From Halobellus clavatus (GTDB lineage: Archaea; Halobacteriota; Halobacteria; Halobacteriales; Haloferacaceae), in NCBI RefSeq assembly GCF_900107195.1, contig NZ_FNPB01000003.1, positions 265,001 to 329,000 on the forward strand: a stretch of 64,000 nt of DNA. Reading direction: 5' to 3'. The notes beneath the pieces are model-generated. The model saw only the letters and a list, made by a program, of their open reading frames with translations. It was not told where the DNA came from and made no database searches. Both the position numbers and the translations under genes were made by a program. This document shows positions 26,300 through 33,694 of this stretch, piece by piece (the stretch's first letter is position 1; each line of letters opens with the position of its first letter).

Positions 26300-27775
26300 A
26301 TGGACTCGTCATTCAATCAACTCTCCAGTGGGATTCCCGGCCTCGATTCGCTTCTCGAGGGAGGATTCGTCCGGGGGCGACTCTATCTGGTTCTCGGCGA
26401 ACCCGGAACCGGGAAGACGCTCCTCGGGACCGAGTTCCTCAGTGAGGGGCTCGCCGACGACGAGACGGTCCTGTTCATCCACGGCGAGGAGTCCGTCGGG
26501 GACCTCCGCGCCAACGCGGCCGAACTCGGGATCGACATCGAGGGAGCCGAGTTCCTCGACATCGGCCCCGAATCGGACTTCTTTACGTCCGCGCAGTCGT
26601 ACGACGTCGTCGATCCGGCCGATCTCGAAGACCGGAACCTGATCTCGGACATCCGGGAATCGATCGAGACTCTCGATCCGTCCCGCGTGTTGATCGATCC
26701 GATCACGCAGTTCCAGTATCTCGAACCGACGGAGTACCAGTTCCGCAGGCGCATCATCTCGTTCGCGCGGTTTCTGAAGAACCGTGGGACGACTGTCCTC
26801 GCGACCAAGACCCCGCGGCAACAGATGGACACGCAGTTGCGATCGCTCAGCGACGGGGTCATCGCGCTCGAATACGAGGACGAAAAGGCGGGCCGGCGCA
26901 TCAGCGTGCCCAAGCACCGCGGGGTCGGCCAGCGCGACGGGAAACACGGACTGGAGATCCGCGGAGACAGCCTGCGGATCTATCCCTCACTCCGGCCGGA
27001 GAACCACGCACGGCGGTTCGAACCGGATCAGTTCGAGTCCGGGAGCAGCGCGTTCGATTCGCTCCTCGGCGGCGGTCTCGAGCGGGGGACGGTGACCATC
27101 GTCAGCGGGCCGACCGGCGTGGGGAAGACGACGGCCGCGACCGCGTTCCTGTCGACCGCCGCGGCGAACGGCCAGACGGCCATCGCGTGCCTCTTCGAGG
27201 AATCGCTGGAGATGTTCACCCAGCGGTCTGAGACCTTCGGGTACCCGATCACCGACCAGCGCGAGTCGGGGTCGCTCTACGTCGATGCGGTCGATTCACT
27301 CTCGAACTCCCCCGAGGAGTTCGCGCACCGCGTCCGGACGCACGTCGAAGAGAACGACGCCGAGATGGTCGTGATCGATGGGATCGCCGGGTACAACACG
27401 GCGATCAAGGGCGACGAGAACGGCGTCGGCCTGCGACGGCGGCTGCAGGCCCTGACGCAGTACCTGACGAATATGAACGTCTCCGTGATCCTGATCGATC
27501 AACGGAACGACGTGATGGGCCTTCCGCAAGCGACCAGCGAGAACGTGAGTTACATCGCGGACAACATCATCTTCCAGAACTACATCGAACTCGAGGGGGA
27601 CCTCCAGCGGATCGTCGGCGTGCTCAAGAAACGCCTCGGTGGATTCGAGACAGTTCCGCGCCGGTATCGGATCACCGGTGACGGCCTGGAGGTCGGCGAG
27701 CCAGTGACCGGCATTCACGGGGTCTTCGAGGGGATACCGCAACGAACGGATGGGGCGACGCGCTCCTCGGAGTGA
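26300..27775 (+). CDS. KaiC-like tandem RecA ATPase
   Basis: A 491-residue protein with two KaiC/RadA-like ATPase domains. Walker A motifs are GEPGTGKT (~33-40) and GPTGVGKT (~270). Walker B-like strands are SRVLIDPITQF and AEMVVIDGIAGY. The catalytic Glu pairs after beta-strand 2 are HGEES in domain 1 and FEES in domain 2. Cyanobacterial KaiC keeps circadian time, whereas archaeal homologues are thought to be signalling ATPases. The phosphorylation Ser/Thr of KaiC cannot be aligned by eye. It overlaps or abuts the downstream kinase gene, which suggests a shared signalling pathway. Confidence 0.9.
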   Translation: MDSSFNQLSSGIPGLDSLLEGGFVRGRLYLVLGEPGTGKTLLGTEFLSEGLADDETVLFIHGEESVGDLRANAAELGIDIEGAEFLDIGPESDFFTSAQSYDVVDPADLEDRNLISDIRESIETLDPSRVLIDPITQFQYLEPTEYQFRRRIISFARFLKNRGTTVLATKTPRQQMDTQLRSLSDGVIALEYEDEKAGRRISVPKHRGVGQRDGKHGLEIRGDSLRIYPSLRPENHARRFEPDQFESGSSAFDSLLGGGLERGTVTIVSGPTGVGKTTAATAFLSTAAANGQTAIACLFEESLEMFTQRSETFGYPITDQRESGSLYVDAVDSLSNSPEEFAHRVRTHVEENDAEMVVIDGIAGYNTAIKGDENGVGLRRRLQALTQYLTNMNVSVILIDQRNDVMGLPQATSENVSYIADNIIFQNYIELEGDLQRIVGVLKKRLGGFETVPRRYRITGDGLEVGEPVTGIHGVFEGIPQRTDGATRSSE

Positions 27776-27779
27776 GATC

Positions 27780-27784
27780 GGAGG
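27780..27784 (+). promoter_or_regulatory. Shine-Dalgarno site for the kinase gene
   Basis: GGAGG, 5 nt before ATG 27790. It decides the start against the overlapping GTG at 27772. Confidence 0.5.
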
Positions 27785-27789
27785 CACCG

Positions 27790-29562
27790 ATGGCCAGAAT
27801 CCAACTGCTCCTCGCCGACGAGGGAAACCGTCGCGCGATGGCGTCGTTGCTCTCGGAGCTCCACTCGCCGGTCGTCGAAGAGACGCTCGAATCCGTCGAC
27901 CTCTCTCTCGTCGGCGAGGAGTCGTTCCCCCGATACCGCGAGGCGATCATAGAATACAAGCGAGCGCAGGATCCGGTGTACTGTCCAGTGGTCCTGGTCC
28001 GTCGGGAAGCGTCTCCGGTCTCGGTCACGCTGTCGGATATCCAGACGAGTGAGCCGCCGCTCGCGGTGAACGACGTCGTGTCGGCCCCGGTCGAGAAACA
28101 GGCGCTGTTCCGCACCATCTCGAATCACCTCGTCCGCCGTGAACAGACCGAAGAACTGACCGCGGACCTCAGAGAGCGGAACGACCGGCTCAGAGAGGAG
28201 CACACGAAGTACCGGACGCTGGTCGAACGGAGCCAGAACGGCATCGCAGTCGTACAAAACGGGGCGTTCGCGTTCGTCAACGGGCGGATGGAGGAGATCA
28301 CCGGCCGTGACAGTGACGCCCTCAGGGAGATGCCCCCACTCGAACTGTTCACCTCCGAGCAACGGGCGTTCATCAGCGATCAGTACGGCCGATTGATCGC
28401 CGGTGAAATCGCCCAGACTCGGGCGGAAGTGCCGATCCGGACACCGGAGGGTCGAAAGCAGATCGATCTTCGGGCGTCTCGGATCAGTTACGACGGTGCG
28501 CCTGCCGTGCTGGCGCTGTTTCAGGACATCAGCCGGCGGAAAGAGCGCGAGCAGGATCTGCGACGGTTCAAGAACGCTGTCGAACACGCCGGGCACGCGA
28601 TCCTCATCACCGACGACGAGGGCACGATCCAGTATGTGAACCCGGCCTTCGAGGAGATGACGGGATATACCGCGGCCGAGGCCATCGGCGAAGACCCCAG
28701 TATTCTCAAATCCGGTGCGCACGGCGACGCGTTCTACACGGAACTCTGGGAGACGATCCTCAGCGGCGAGGTGTGGAACAGCGAGACGGTGAACGAGCGT
28801 AAATCCGGCGAGCGACTCGTGTTGAATCAGACCATCGCGCCGATCAAAGCCGAGGACGGCGTCGTCCAGGGGTTCGTCGCTATCCAGGACGATATCACCG
28901 ATCACCGACTGCGCCAACAGCAGCTCGCGGTCTTCGATCGGGTGCTCCGTCACAACCTCCGCAACAAGGGGGCCGCGATCCAGGGATACGCCGACGTGCT
29001 CCAGCGGACGCTGGACGAGGACCGGGTCCTCGATCACCTCGGGGCGATTCAGGATAACGTCGGGTCGCTGCTCGAGATGGGCGAGAAAGCGCGGCACGCT
29101 CGGCAGGCGTTCAACAGGACGCTGGAGGAGGACTCGAATCGGGAACTCACAGAAATCCTGGAGCGACTCGGAGACGGCATTGCGTCCTCGTATCCGGACA
29201 CCGAGGTGGTCGTCGACGGTGGCCCGTCACCTTCGCCCGCTGTGGACACGCGGGTGGTGCCGGCGCTTCGTGAACTCATCGAGAACGCGGCCAAGCACTG
29301 CGACGCACCGTCGCCGCAGGTGTTCATCTCGGCGAGGCTCGACGGCACGACGGCGACCGTCACCGTCGTGGACAACGGGTCCGGCCTCCCGAGCGAGGAA
29401 CAACGGGTCATCGAGGCCGGAACCGAGGATCCACTCGAACACGGGTCGGGACTCGGACTGTGGTTCGCCTACTGGCTCATCACGTACGTCGGCGGGACGA
29501 TCGACATCACCGCCGACCACGACGGCACCGAGATCCGTGTGACCGTACCGACACGGGAGTAG
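27790..29562 (+). CDS. PAS-PAS histidine kinase with degenerate receiver-like N-terminus
   Basis: A 590-residue soluble kinase. The N-terminal ~120 residues (ARIQLLLADEGNRRAMASLL..) resemble the haloarchaeal degenerate receiver domain, with no clear phospho-acceptor Asp pocket. A coiled linker follows, then PAS1 (~145-255, NGIAVVQNGAFAFVNGRMEE) and PAS2 (~262-375, HAILITDDEGTIQYVNPAFEEMTG). The H-box is VLRHNLRNKGAAI, and the ATPase domain has LRELIENAAKH, VVDNGSGLP and GSGLGLWFAYW. The gene starts 14 nt after the KaiC-like stop, with a good Shine-Dalgarno, so the two proteins probably work together. Confidence 0.9.
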   Translation: MARIQLLLADEGNRRAMASLLSELHSPVVEETLESVDLSLVGEESFPRYREAIIEYKRAQDPVYCPVVLVRREASPVSVTLSDIQTSEPPLAVNDVVSAPVEKQALFRTISNHLVRREQTEELTADLRERNDRLREEHTKYRTLVERSQNGIAVVQNGAFAFVNGRMEEITGRDSDALREMPPLELFTSEQRAFISDQYGRLIAGEIAQTRAEVPIRTPEGRKQIDLRASRISYDGAPAVLALFQDISRRKEREQDLRRFKNAVEHAGHAILITDDEGTIQYVNPAFEEMTGYTAAEAIGEDPSILKSGAHGDAFYTELWETILSGEVWNSETVNERKSGERLVLNQTIAPIKAEDGVVQGFVAIQDDITDHRLRQQQLAVFDRVLRHNLRNKGAAIQGYADVLQRTLDEDRVLDHLGAIQDNVGSLLEMGEKARHARQAFNRTLEEDSNRELTEILERLGDGIASSYPDTEVVVDGGPSPSPAVDTRVVPALRELIENAAKHCDAPSPQVFISARLDGTTATVTVVDNGSGLPSEEQRVIEAGTEDPLEHGSGLGLWFAYWLITYVGGTIDITADHDGTEIRVTVPTRE

Positions 29563-29632
29563 CCTGCTGTGGCACGGTGTCAGTCGGGCTCGTCGGGAGT
29601 AGCCACGGTCACCGATCGTCAGAGACCGGAAG

Positions 29633-29640
29633 GTATATAC
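29633..29640 (+). promoter_or_regulatory. TATA box of the iron ABC operon
   Basis: GTATATAC, centred ~28 nt before ATG 29665. The operator sits between this box and the start codon. Confidence 0.6.
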
Positions 29641-29642
29641 GT

Positions 29643-29658
29643 TTTAGGCAGACCTAAA
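29643..29658. promoter_or_regulatory. DtxR/Idr-like operator of the iron ABC operon
   Basis: TTTAGG-CAGA-CCTAAA, a perfect 6-4-6 palindrome between the TATA box and the ATG. A repressor bound here would block transcription initiation, as expected for iron-dependent control of an iron importer. Confidence 0.7.
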
Positions 29659-29664
29659 TCAGGT

Positions 29665-30837
29665 ATGGACGGAGCATCCGGAACCTCGGGCGGACCGAGC
29701 CGGCGCCGGTTCCTCGAAGCCGCTGCGGCTGCGGGAATCATCGGCGTCGCAGGCTGTAATACGCCGGGGTCCGACGGCACAGCGACGGAGACCTCGACGG
29801 CGACCCCGGCGGCGGAGTCGTCCGAGCAGATCGGCTCGGGTCGATCACCGTTCGGCGATCGGACTGTCTCGGGCGTGTCGATGTCGGAGATGCCCGACCT
29901 CTCGGGTGAGTTGACGCTGTACTCCGGACGCGGCGAGGCCCTGGTCGGCGAACTCATCTCGTACATCGAGGATCTGTATCCGGACCTCACGGTCCGGCCG
30001 CTGTACAACAATGCGGCCGAACTGGTGAGCCAACTCGAGACCGAGGGGCAGAACAGCCCCGGGGACGTGTTCTACTCGGTCAACGCCGGTGCGCTCGGCG
30101 CGCTGGAGAACCGTGGACGGACGCAGTCGCTGCCGCAGGACGTACTGGAGTTCGTCCCGCAGAACTTCCGCGCCGACAGCGGTGCGTGGATCGGGACCTC
30201 CGGCCGCGCCCGTTCGGTCCCCTACAACACCGACGTGCTCTCAGCGTCTGACGTCCCGACCGACATTATGTCGTTCCCGGACGAGTCGGCGTTCGAAGAC
30301 GGATTCGGGTGGGCCCCGACGTACTCGTCGTTCCAGGCGTTCATCACCGCGATGCGGCTGCTCGAGGGCGAGTCGGCGACCCGCGAGTGGCTCACCGGAA
30401 TGCAGGAGCTCGGGGCGAGCCAGTATGGTGACGAGTTCCAGGTCGCACGCGCGGTGGCTGACGGTGAAATCTCCGCCGGCTTGACAAACCACTACTACAT
30501 CCAGCGCGTGCTGGCGCGACGAGGGCTCTCGGCACCGGTCCGGACCGCGTTCACGCAGAACGACGCCGGCGCGATCTTCAACGTCGCCGGAGCGTGTGTT
30601 CTCGATACCGCCGCGGACACGACGCTCGCCGCGAATTTCGTCCGGCACCTCCTCTCGGCGGAGGCGCAGGACTACTTCGCCCGGACGACGTTCGAGTATC
30701 CGCTGGTCCCCGCGGTCGAACCGATCGGTCGCCTCCCGACGATCGACGAGTTGAATCCCCCCGAGGAGATAGACCTCTCACAACTGTCGGACCTCGAGGC
30801 GACGATCGATCTCCTGCGGGAGACCGGCGTCCTCTGA
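29665..30837 (+). CDS. fbpA: Iron(III) ABC transporter substrate-binding lipoprotein
   Basis: A 390-residue periplasm-equivalent binding protein of the FbpA/FutA family. The N-terminus has a Tat motif (SRRRFLE) and a lipobox (GVAGC), so it should be exported folded and lipid-anchored. An Asp/Thr/Ser-rich linker follows. The binding domain begins LTLYSGRGEALVGELI and includes GDVFYSVNAGALGAL, RSVPYNTDVL and GLTNHYYIQR. The C-terminal Tyr pair that ligates iron in FbpA can be proposed from NHYYIQ. It is the first gene of the fbpABC-type operon. Confidence 0.92.
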   Translation: MDGASGTSGGPSRRRFLEAAAAAGIIGVAGCNTPGSDGTATETSTATPAAESSEQIGSGRSPFGDRTVSGVSMSEMPDLSGELTLYSGRGEALVGELISYIEDLYPDLTVRPLYNNAAELVSQLETEGQNSPGDVFYSVNAGALGALENRGRTQSLPQDVLEFVPQNFRADSGAWIGTSGRARSVPYNTDVLSASDVPTDIMSFPDESAFEDGFGWAPTYSSFQAFITAMRLLEGESATREWLTGMQELGASQYGDEFQVARAVADGEISAGLTNHYYIQRVLARRGLSAPVRTAFTQNDAGAIFNVAGACVLDTAADTTLAANFVRHLLSAEAQDYFARTTFEYPLVPAVEPIGRLPTIDELNPPEEIDLSQLSDLEATIDLLRETGVL

Positions 30838-30862
30838 GTTTCCGAGGAGCGGACACCCCACG

Positions 30863-32467
30863 ATGGCCACCGAACACCAGCGCACGGCCGACGGCGACAC
30901 AGACGACGACGCCAGCCCCCCGCTCGGCGTCTCGATCGCTGCGGCCGCCGTCGCGGCGGGTGTGCTGCTCCCCGTCCTCTGGCTGTTCCGGACCGGACTA
31001 TCAGTGGGCCTCACCGAATCCCTCGCGCTGCTCACTCGCCCGACGACGCTGCAGGTGTTCGTCAACAGCGCCGTGCTCGTGGTGCTCTCGACGGCCGCGT
31101 GCGTCCTGATCGGCGTCCCGCTCGCGTACCTCACTGTCCGGACCGACATCCCGTTCCGTCGCTTCTGGACCGTGATGGTGTCGCTGCCGCTCGTGATCCC
31201 GAGTTACGTCGGGGCGTTCGCTTTCGTCTCAGCGTTCGGCCCGCAGGGCGGCTTCCAGCGACTGCTCGCGCCGCTGGGCGTGGCGAAGATCCCCGAGATT
31301 TACGGGCTGCAGGGATCGGTGTTGATCCTGACGCTGTACACGTATCCGTACGTCTACATCACAGCACGGGCGTCGCTGAAGTCGATGGACACGACCCTCA
31401 TCGATGCCGCCCGGACGTTAGAACACGACCGCTGGGAGACGTTCCGACGGGTGACGCTCCCACAGATCCGTCCGGCAGTCGCGGCCGGGGCGCTGCTCTC
31501 GGGGCTGTACGTTCTCGCGGACTTCGGGACCCCGTCGATTATGCGCTACGACGTGTTCACACGCGTAATCTTCGTCGAGTTCGGGAGCTTCGGCCGCGAC
31601 ACTGCGATCCTGCTCTCGCTGCAACTCGTCGCAGTCACGGTCTTCATCCTCTGGCTGGAGGCGCGAGTGCGCGGAGAGGAGCGGACCACCGCCGGCGGGC
31701 GCTCGCGGGCGACCGTCTCACTCGGGCGCTGGCGCTATCTGGCGATGGGATTCGCCGCGTTGATCGCCGGCCTGGCGCTCGTCGTGCCCGTCGCGATCCT
31801 GCTCTCGTGGGTGGGGACGGGATCCGCGTCGGTGAACCAGTCGCTGGCGTTTCAGTGGTCCTACGTGAGCAACTCGGTGCTGGTCGCTGCCGCAGCCGCG
31901 GCTGTCGCCGTCGTCGCGGGGCTGCCGGTAGCCTACCTCTCAGCCCGATACGACGGCATTCTCCCCGCGACGTTCGAACGCATCAGTTACGTGGGCTATG
32001 CGGTTCCAGGCGTCGTCCTCGGCCTCGCGCTCGTCTACTTCGGGAGCCAGTACGCGACCCCGATCTATCAGACGCTGTATCTCCTGGTCTTCGCGTACGT
32101 GATCCGGTTTCTGCCCCAGTCGGTCGGGTCGCTCAGAGCCTCGTTCCTCTCGGTCGACCCCTCGTTGCCGGAGGCCGCGCGAACGCTCGGGCAGACCTCG
32201 GCGGGCGCGTTCCGGCACGTGACGCTCCCGCTCGTCGCGCCGGGGCTGTTCGGCGGTGCGGCGCTCGTGTTCCTGACAACGATGAAAGAGCTCCCCGCGA
32301 CCCTGCTTCTTCGACCGTCGGGTTTTACCACGTTGGTCACGCATATCTGGACAGCGTATGAGTCGGGGTACTTCGGACAGGCGGCGATACCGGCGCTGGT
32401 CTTACTATTCGTGTCCGGACTCTCGATGCTCGTGATTCTCAGACAGGAGGGATATGATGTCAAATAG
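30863..32467 (+). CDS. fbpB: Iron(III) ABC transporter permease (two fused halves)
   Basis: A 534-residue membrane protein with about 12 transmembrane helices. It has two homologous permease modules, each with an EAA-type loop contacting the ATPase (ARTLEHDRWETFRRVTLPQIRPAV and ARTLGQTSAGAFRHVTLPLVAPG). This is the FbpB/FutB arrangement. It lies 25 nt after fbpA, and its end overlaps the start of the ATPase gene by about 11 nt, so the three genes form one operon. Confidence 0.93.
   Translation: MATEHQRTADGDTDDDASPPLGVSIAAAAVAAGVLLPVLWLFRTGLSVGLTESLALLTRPTTLQVFVNSAVLVVLSTAACVLIGVPLAYLTVRTDIPFRRFWTVMVSLPLVIPSYVGAFAFVSAFGPQGGFQRLLAPLGVAKIPEIYGLQGSVLILTLYTYPYVYITARASLKSMDTTLIDAARTLEHDRWETFRRVTLPQIRPAVAAGALLSGLYVLADFGTPSIMRYDVFTRVIFVEFGSFGRDTAILLSLQLVAVTVFILWLEARVRGEERTTAGGRSRATVSLGRWRYLAMGFAALIAGLALVVPVAILLSWVGTGSASVNQSLAFQWSYVSNSVLVAAAAAAVAVVAGLPVAYLSARYDGILPATFERISYVGYAVPGVVLGLALVYFGSQYATPIYQTLYLLVFAYVIRFLPQSVGSLRASFLSVDPSLPEAARTLGQTSAGAFRHVTLPLVAPGLFGGAALVFLTTMKELPATLLLRPSGFTTLVTHIWTAYESGYFGQAAIPALVLLFVSGLSMLVILRQEGYDVK
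32446..32450 (+). promoter_or_regulatory. Shine-Dalgarno site of fbpC
   Basis: GGAGG inside the end of fbpB, 6 nt before ATG 32457 and only 3 nt before ATG 32454. The spacing favours 32457. Confidence 0.5.
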
Positions 32468-33692
32468 CACACAGGCTGCGGTGGAATCAAAGGCGGAGGA
32501 TCGCGTCGATACGGGTCGCGGTGACGGTGTCGCGGCCAGCCCAGAGACTGCCGGCGGGAACGCATCCGCAGCGGACGGTCCGGCCGACGCAGACGATGAC
32601 GTCGTGCTCGAACTCGACGGCCTCAAGAAGTCCTACGGCTCCGAAACCGTCGTCGAGGGGCTCTCGCTGTCGGTCTCCGAAGGGGAGATCCTCACGCTGC
32701 TGGGCCCCTCCGGGTGCGGGAAGACGACGACGCTCCGCGTCATCGCGGGGCTGGAGCGGCCGGACGGCGGCGTGGTGCGGTTGAACGGTCGGTCCGTCTC
32801 CGATCCCGGGTCCGCCTTCGTTCCACCCGAAGAACGCGGCGTTGGCGTCGTCTTCCAGGAGTTCGCTCTCTTTCCACACCTCACCGCCCGCGAGAACGTC
32901 GCCTTCGGGCTGAAGGACCGACCCGACGACGAGGTCGACGCCCGAGTCGACGAACTGCTCGAACTGGTCGACCTCGTCGGGCAGGGCGACAGCTATCCCG
33001 ATCAACTCTCCGGCGGCCAGCAGCAACGCGTCGCCCTCGCGCGTTCGCTCGCCCCCGAACCGGAGATTCTCCTGCTCGACGAACCGTTCTCGAACCTCGA
33101 CGTCGACCTCCGCGTCGAGATGCGCGAGGAAGTCCGCGAGATCATCAAAGAGACCGGTGTGACAGCGGTGTCCGTCACGCACGATCAGGAAGAGGCGCTG
33201 TCGATCTCCGACCGCGTCGCCGTGATGAACGACGGCCGGATCGAACAGGTCGGTGACCCCGAAGGCGTCTTCCAGCACCCCGAATCCCGCTTCGTCGCGG
33301 CCTTCCTCGGCTACGCGAGCTTCGTTCCGGGGTACGTCTCCGGCGACAGCGTTGAGACCGACCTGGGGACCGTCCCCAGAGCACAGATCCACGGGCTCGC
33401 GCCCGAGTACGATCACACCAAGATCGACCTGCTGGTCCGCCCTGACGACGTGAGCGCCCACCCACCAGATGGTGAGTTCGAGACCTGCGGGGAGGTCGTC
33501 ACGCGCCGGTATCTCGGTCCGACCTTCCTCTACGAAGTCGAACTCGAGACCGGCGAATCGATCCAGTGTATGCACAACCACGACGAGAACGTCCCCGATT
33601 CGGGGCCCGTCGGGCTCGAACTCGCCGCCGATCACGAACTCGCGTGGTTCCCACGCGAACAGCGCCCCGACGACGACCGCTACAGCGGCTGA
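32457..33692 (+). CDS. fbpC: Iron(III) ABC transporter ATP-binding protein
   Basis: A 411-residue ATPase of the FbpC/PotA class. An unusual ~45-residue Ala/Asp-rich N-terminal extension precedes the ATPase domain. Walker A is GPSGCGKTT, the Q-loop is VVFQEFALFPHL, the signature is LSGGQQQRVALARSLA, Walker B is ILLLDEPFSNLD, and the H-loop is SVTHDQEEALS. A C-terminal TOBE-like regulatory domain (~290-400) follows. It energises uptake by the upstream binding protein and permease. Confidence 0.94.
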   Translation: MSNSTQAAVESKAEDRVDTGRGDGVAASPETAGGNASAADGPADADDDVVLELDGLKKSYGSETVVEGLSLSVSEGEILTLLGPSGCGKTTTLRVIAGLERPDGGVVRLNGRSVSDPGSAFVPPEERGVGVVFQEFALFPHLTARENVAFGLKDRPDDEVDARVDELLELVDLVGQGDSYPDQLSGGQQQRVALARSLAPEPEILLLDEPFSNLDVDLRVEMREEVREIIKETGVTAVSVTHDQEEALSISDRVAVMNDGRIEQVGDPEGVFQHPESRFVAAFLGYASFVPGYVSGDSVETDLGTVPRAQIHGLAPEYDHTKIDLLVRPDDVSAHPPDGEFETCGEVVTRRYLGPTFLYEVELETGESIQCMHNHDENVPDSGPVGLELAADHELAWFPREQRPDDDRYSG

Positions 33693-33694
33693 TC

